This document shows positions 62,501-64,000 of a stretch of DNA of 64,000 nucleotides, piece after piece. Numbering within the stretch: the stretch's first letter is position 1; the number at the start of each line of letters is the position of its first letter. The notes under the pieces are model-generated. The model had not been told where the DNA came from, ran no database searches, and saw only the letters and a list, made by a program, of their open reading frames with translations. Both the position numbers and the translations under genes were made by a program. The stretch is from Desulfamplus sp. Lineage in GTDB: Bacteria; Desulfobacterota; Desulfobacteria; Desulfobacterales; Desulfobacteraceae. Location of the stretch: contig JADFZQ010000019.1 of the NCBI GenBank assembly GCA_015232455.1, positions 1-64,000 of the forward strand, given 5' to 3'.

Positions 62501-64000
62501 TTGCAATGGCAGGAAGTGTAGAACCTACTACTCCGATTCCCGATCAGAATCCAAACCCCAATCCAAATCCCAATCCAAACCCAAATCCAGATAATACCAC
62601 TACAACAGAGACATCAGACGGTGTTGTTGTAACTGGAACAACTGAGACTACAACCATAACGGTTACAGACCCAGTAACTGGAGATTCAGAAAATATAACT
62701 ACAGATGTTGTAGTTACTACAGTACCAATAGTGTCAGATGCCCGACAAGATGAAGATACTACTACTATTTTAGCTGATATTCCTTTAGCTCGTGATAATA
62801 GTGGAGAATCTATAATAACTGCGAGTCTACCAACAGGGGTAGGCCTCACATCTCAAGCTGTAAATAGCAGTGATAGTTTGACATTAAGAGATTTACTCAT
62901 TGCAGCATCTCAACCTCGTACAGAGGAATCGGTTTTTGAAGATATACTTGATAATGGTATCGACACCTATGTTCCAAGTGTTCTTGATCAGCAGCAAGTT
63001 ACTGTACGTACTATAACTTTTGAAGCAGAGAATAACCTAACTTCATTCAATGCTCCTATAACCATCAACGGTGCTACAGGAACTGGCGAACAGGATCCAG
63101 ATCACCCAGATCGTCAGGAGGCACTGGTGATTGACGTTCGTAATTTGCCGTCTGGCACTGTTCTCAATCTAAATAACGTAGAATTTGCCATTATAATAGG
63201 TGCTGGCAGCTTTACAGGAGGCAATGGACAAAACTTTATCATAGGTGACAACCAAAGCCAATTTATAGTTTTAGGTGCTGAAGATGATTTGCTACACGGT
63301 GGAGGGGGCAACGATACAGTAGCTTCCAGAGATGGAAACGACCAACTTTATGGAGATGACGGGAATGATCTGATTGTTGGTGGAGTAGGTGATGATTCAC
63401 TCTACGGAGGAAATGGAGATGATATTTTACAAGGAGGTGCAAGTGATGCGGGCTCATGGAAATTTGCTCTTGATGATAAAGGTAAGATGCAAGTAACATT
63501 TACACCTGAGGATACTCGTTTAACCGATACTATAGAAACAACTATTAGTGGTATATGGACACTTCCGGCTGAATTACGCGGTAAAACTGACAGTCGTGTC
63601 GCTATAATAGAGCAGGATTATGCTACACTTGAAGATATATCATTACTCTTTAGGGCGGTAGTGGGCAGGCTTCCAACACAGAGCCTACTTAATGACATAG
63701 CTAATCTTGGTTTGAGCAGCAAGGAAGTTGCACAAGGTGCATATGATTACTTTACTGCTCAAAACCCCACCCTCCAAACTCAATCCACAGAGGCACAACT
63801 ACGTGCACTCGTTACTAAAGCATGGGGGAAAACTGGCAAGGATATAGATGAGATCGTTTCTATAGGTACAGACTATATCACAAATGGTGGGAGTTGGGCT
63901 GATGCCATGCTCTATCTTGCTGAACATCAAAACAACAGAAATAAACTAATTGATAAATCTGGAATGCTTCAATTGACCAGCACAATGACACTTGGTGAGA
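56521..64000 (+). CDS. Giant secreted adhesin, partial (5' part): DUF4347, 38-residue repeats, RTX, DUF4214 start
   Basis: Open reading frame from ATG 56521 through the window end, about 2493 codons without a stop, in one frame as checked at 58441, 60181, 62521 and 63277. Order: DUF4347 domain (about 30-170, with IHLMSHGGSGTLNF and LIYGCNVAQGDAG); a beta-rich region to about 620; about 32 tandem 38-residue repeats (58420-62118); a GDSITLINNDLSDAI...GGDGNDVVL module; seven Asn-Pro repeats (62548-62589); a Thr-rich linker; RTX calcium repeats GGGGNDTVA and three more (63295-63440); then a DUF4214 region. No classical N-terminal signal peptide, so type I secretion is likely. The 3' end is missing. 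Confidence 0.88.
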   Translation, partial: MSSKIIKQSSTNNNVDISASGLLVASQILFIDVNIPDAESILSAINPSIEVVWLTADKSPLLQIAQALDGQIDIEAIHLMSHGGSGTLNFSGGTITTASLTDSLNAEALKTIRASLSENADFLIYGCNVAQGDAGQQFINALADATGADVAASTDITGAADKGGNWIMESTTGIVETSVISVDNYEQTLAYTMEAQVGGGGRQGNVAVTESSWTYLALNHTGNVPTNTSETVTVYVTGLAAGQQWQVCIEDGTDGINNGSSTTDTTYGSALTGTGGSFPFSTKIDGSSTNIKVKVLPATGTYNVTLDVAASATEQVVFDAAQTISSHTGAILLKDIAATGGSLVVQQNDGTTWDTVSDPQNFIDGGNYDQEISVGAVTIYWGLKGTFSSPGTSSAGSASFKVDLDNDGSVDWNDTLTVNTTGSANTAPSAGSGSATVIESNSSTYTVTLSTSNTSASDPESDSLTFTPSTLTYTNGFNSALKGLHNSYATVAGAYSVSDGSLSSTGGGDFTWNVNFTDDAPTGSVTATGTSRQGNQLTADNNISDVDDGGAGVAKAYQWQVYNTTTNQWDNIALATADTFTPGADQANKLVRVKITAGSPSTDFYSDIRLIAPTTGPGTLEVTGLPTPITVKQPDGDVVIKNENPNPSGTGITLDGPEGGSTVTTSGNGPVNVANPAGGITVINTGSGTTTVSGAAGSTVTTGGTGPITGTSTSNSFTIDCTGNQNITLDNDGTGTITATNVTTGSTIKNTGTGSGSTNISDPTGTGNLTVENTGTNTLTVTGLDSGATLTNTAGSTGSGGITLSNPDGNATIHNQGTNTVTMTGVANDAIIATTGTGATTITDPTGGLTVNNTGSGTVTVGGLNNGSTITTNGTQPVTISSPDGNLTVVNTGTGLDTVTGLLADKTVTTSGSGNTTVSDPAGNITLNNTSSGTLTATGVNAGITVNTTGSGPTAITNPDGGVTVNNTGSGTATVSGTINASTLTTQGTGPIIANQSNSSLLNVNAAANQNLTLDNDHNSGTIFVTGVTTGSTIKNTGSGTGFTNVINPTGTGNLTVENTGTGALTVSGLDNGATLTNISTSTGPISLSSPDSGTTTVNNQSTNSNVNISSAPANQIVNTTGSGTTNASDPLGSLTLHNTGTGILQTTRVNTGETVNTTGTGPTEINTPDNNVTVNNTGTGTATVNGAVNNSTVTTQGTGPIVVHSVLTAGNGITVSAGANQNITLDNDNTGTITVNGITTGSTVKNTGSGTGSTNIANPTGTGNLTVENTGTNTLTVTGLDNGATLTNTNTSTGPINIATPDGNATVHNLGLGTVTLNGLSNDKIITTTGTQPITVSNPLGNLTVINTGTGLDTITGLLADKTVNTTGSGNTTVNDPAGNLTLNNTGAGVLKVTGANDGTTVVTAGTTSTIVDNPDGNITVNNTGTGTATVNGAINNSTVTTQGTGAIVVHSELTAGNGITVSAGANQNVTLDNDNTGTITINGITTGSTIKNTGSGTGLTNIANPTGTGNLTVENTGTNALTITGLDSGATLTNINTSTGPINIESPDGNVTVNNQSSLVTLNGVINGATITGIGTGLTNVNDPLGNITLHNTGSGTLKVSGANNDSIITTTGSTATAIANPDGNITVVNTGTGLDTITGLLANKTVNTTGNGNTTIDDPAGNITLNNTGTGTLKVDGANVGVTITTTGNSGTTIANPDGNIILSNTGSGTVTVSGAINNSTITTQGTGTIIVHSELAAGNTVTVNASNNQHIVLDNDGSGAIDVNGITSGNIVKNTGIGIGNTTIVNPIGDLIVENTGTNPVIVTGLDANSVFRSNGTGNVNLNNPDGNLHITNSSSGLISVNGVADGKTITTAGIGQIAINSSLGIGQKIIVIPTGNDNVQLTNSGTGQIDVQGNMALDNNDTMSFTLNGNNTTALNEIGTLALDNVPLVLNIAAGYTPQIGDSITLINNDLSDAIIGSFANKPESSYVQIGSYLFRISYVGGDGNDVVLAMAGSVEPTTPIPDQNPNPNPNPNPNPNPDNTTTTETSDGVVVTGTTETTTITVTDPVTGDSENITTDVVVTTVPIVSDARQDEDTTTILADIPLARDNSGESIITASLPTGVGLTSQAVNSSDSLTLRDLLIAASQPRTEESVFEDILDNGIDTYVPSVLDQQQVTVRTITFEAENNLTSFNAPITINGATGTGEQDPDHPDRQEALVIDVRNLPSGTVLNLNNVEFAIIIGAGSFTGGNGQNFIIGDNQSQFIVLGAEDDLLHGGGGNDTVASRDGNDQLYGDDGNDLIVGGVGDDSLYGGNGDDILQGGASDAGSWKFALDDKGKMQVTFTPEDTRLTDTIETTISGIWTLPAELRGKTDSRVAIIEQDYATLEDISLLFRAVVGRLPTQSLLNDIANLGLSSKEVAQGAYDYFTAQNPTLQTQSTEAQLRALVTKAWGKTGKDIDEIVSIGTDYITNGGSWADAMLYLAEHQNNRNKLIDKSGMLQLTSTMTLGE
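58420..62118 (+). repeat. Tandem 114-bp (38-residue) coding repeats of the adhesin
   Basis: About 32 units, each two 19-residue halves of the form PDGN-TV-NTGTGT-TV-G and L--G-T-TT-GTGP--I-N. Spacing of 38 residues was counted for several consecutive units between 59050 and 59400. Units are grouped: a marker N-Q-N--LDND recurs at 58690, 59545, 60181, 60922 and (as NNQ) 61771, giving higher-order blocks of about 640-855 bases. Confidence 0.85.
60055..61101 (+). repeat. Pair of nearly identical 741-bp-spaced direct repeats in the adhesin
   Basis: The DNA from 60055 to about 60360 recurs from 60796 to about 61101 with few differences; for example GGCACAGGAACTGC and AACTCGACTGTTACAACTCA are identical in both. 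Neighbouring blocks are more diverged, so this duplication is recent or kept alike by recombination. Confidence 0.75.

Noticed and set aside
57621-63499. Many long minus-strand ORFs opposite the adhesin, with repetitive Val/Pro/Leu-rich translations
   Set aside because: They mirror the repeat composition of the adhesin. The plus frame is open for about 2490 codons, contains known domains and has a ribosome site.

Overview
The window comes from a visibly AT-rich Gram-negative anaerobe, most likely a sulfate-reducing member of the Desulfobacterota (Desulfobacterales-like). The pointers are a complete Tmc respiratory complex (tmcDCBA, with a tetraheme type II cytochrome c3), a tungsten-type aldehyde:ferredoxin oxidoreductase, CCG-type heterodisulfide-reductase-like Fe-S proteins, MglA/Roadblock polarity proteins, two sigma-54 response regulators, and an apparent selenocysteine-encoding UGA in a DsrE-family gene. 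No species is claimed. LAYOUT. (1) 228-12733, plus strand: a Cache-domain histidine kinase and an NtrC-type regulator, a sigma-54 promoter preceded by repeated GTCAAC palindromes, then a class III aminotransferase, a complete branched-chain/polar amino-acid ABC transporter (LivJ, H, M, G, F type) with a 35-codon micro-ORF wedged between the livM and livG homologues, and an aldehyde:ferredoxin oxidoreductase. Read together this is an amino-acid uptake and oxidation island under local two-component control. (2) 12888-22850: mostly envelope and redox genes: a GT87-like glycosyltransferase, an outer-membrane barrel, a fusion of a CCG Fe-S oxidoreductase with a VTT/DedA membrane domain, and a cellulose-synthase-like GT2 (minus strand); then an exported rhodanese, a four-domain rhodanese lipoprotein and a TIGR04283-type glycosyltransferase (plus strand). 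(3) 22972-27815: queD, dnaJ, a ubiE/menG methyltransferase, shikimate kinase and a CoxE-like VWA protein. (4) 28107-38005: a DUF4388 protein (plus strand), then a tight minus-strand operon running from phoB-phoR through a MoxR ATPase, a Roadblock protein, an MglA GTPase, a 710-residue protein with three copies of an unrecognised helical repeat, a zinc-ribbon protein and a small membrane protein. This is the best candidate for an undescribed system. (5) 38127-47405: gatB, the DsrE-like selenoprotein, a DUF2065 protein, queA, an RpoH-like sigma factor, a TPR lipoprotein, a DUF4292 lipoprotein and an Mrp ATPase. (6) 47704-52197: tmcD, tmcC, tmcB, tmcA and a single-domain response regulator. (7) 52363-64000: a second histidine kinase/NtrC pair, translationally coupled to an orphan barstar-like gene, then a second good sigma-54 promoter, a small Cys-rich protein, and the first roughly 2490 codons of a giant secreted adhesin (DUF4347, about 32 tandem 38-residue repeats, RTX calcium repeats, start of a DUF4214 region) that runs off the window. 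Regions 1 and 7 share one architecture: kinase, NtrC-type activator, duplicated upstream sites, sigma-54 promoter, target genes. Several conserved enzymes carry short hydrophilic insertions, and several intergenic regions hold palindromic or nested inverted repeats. No rRNA, tRNA, CRISPR array or transposase was seen.
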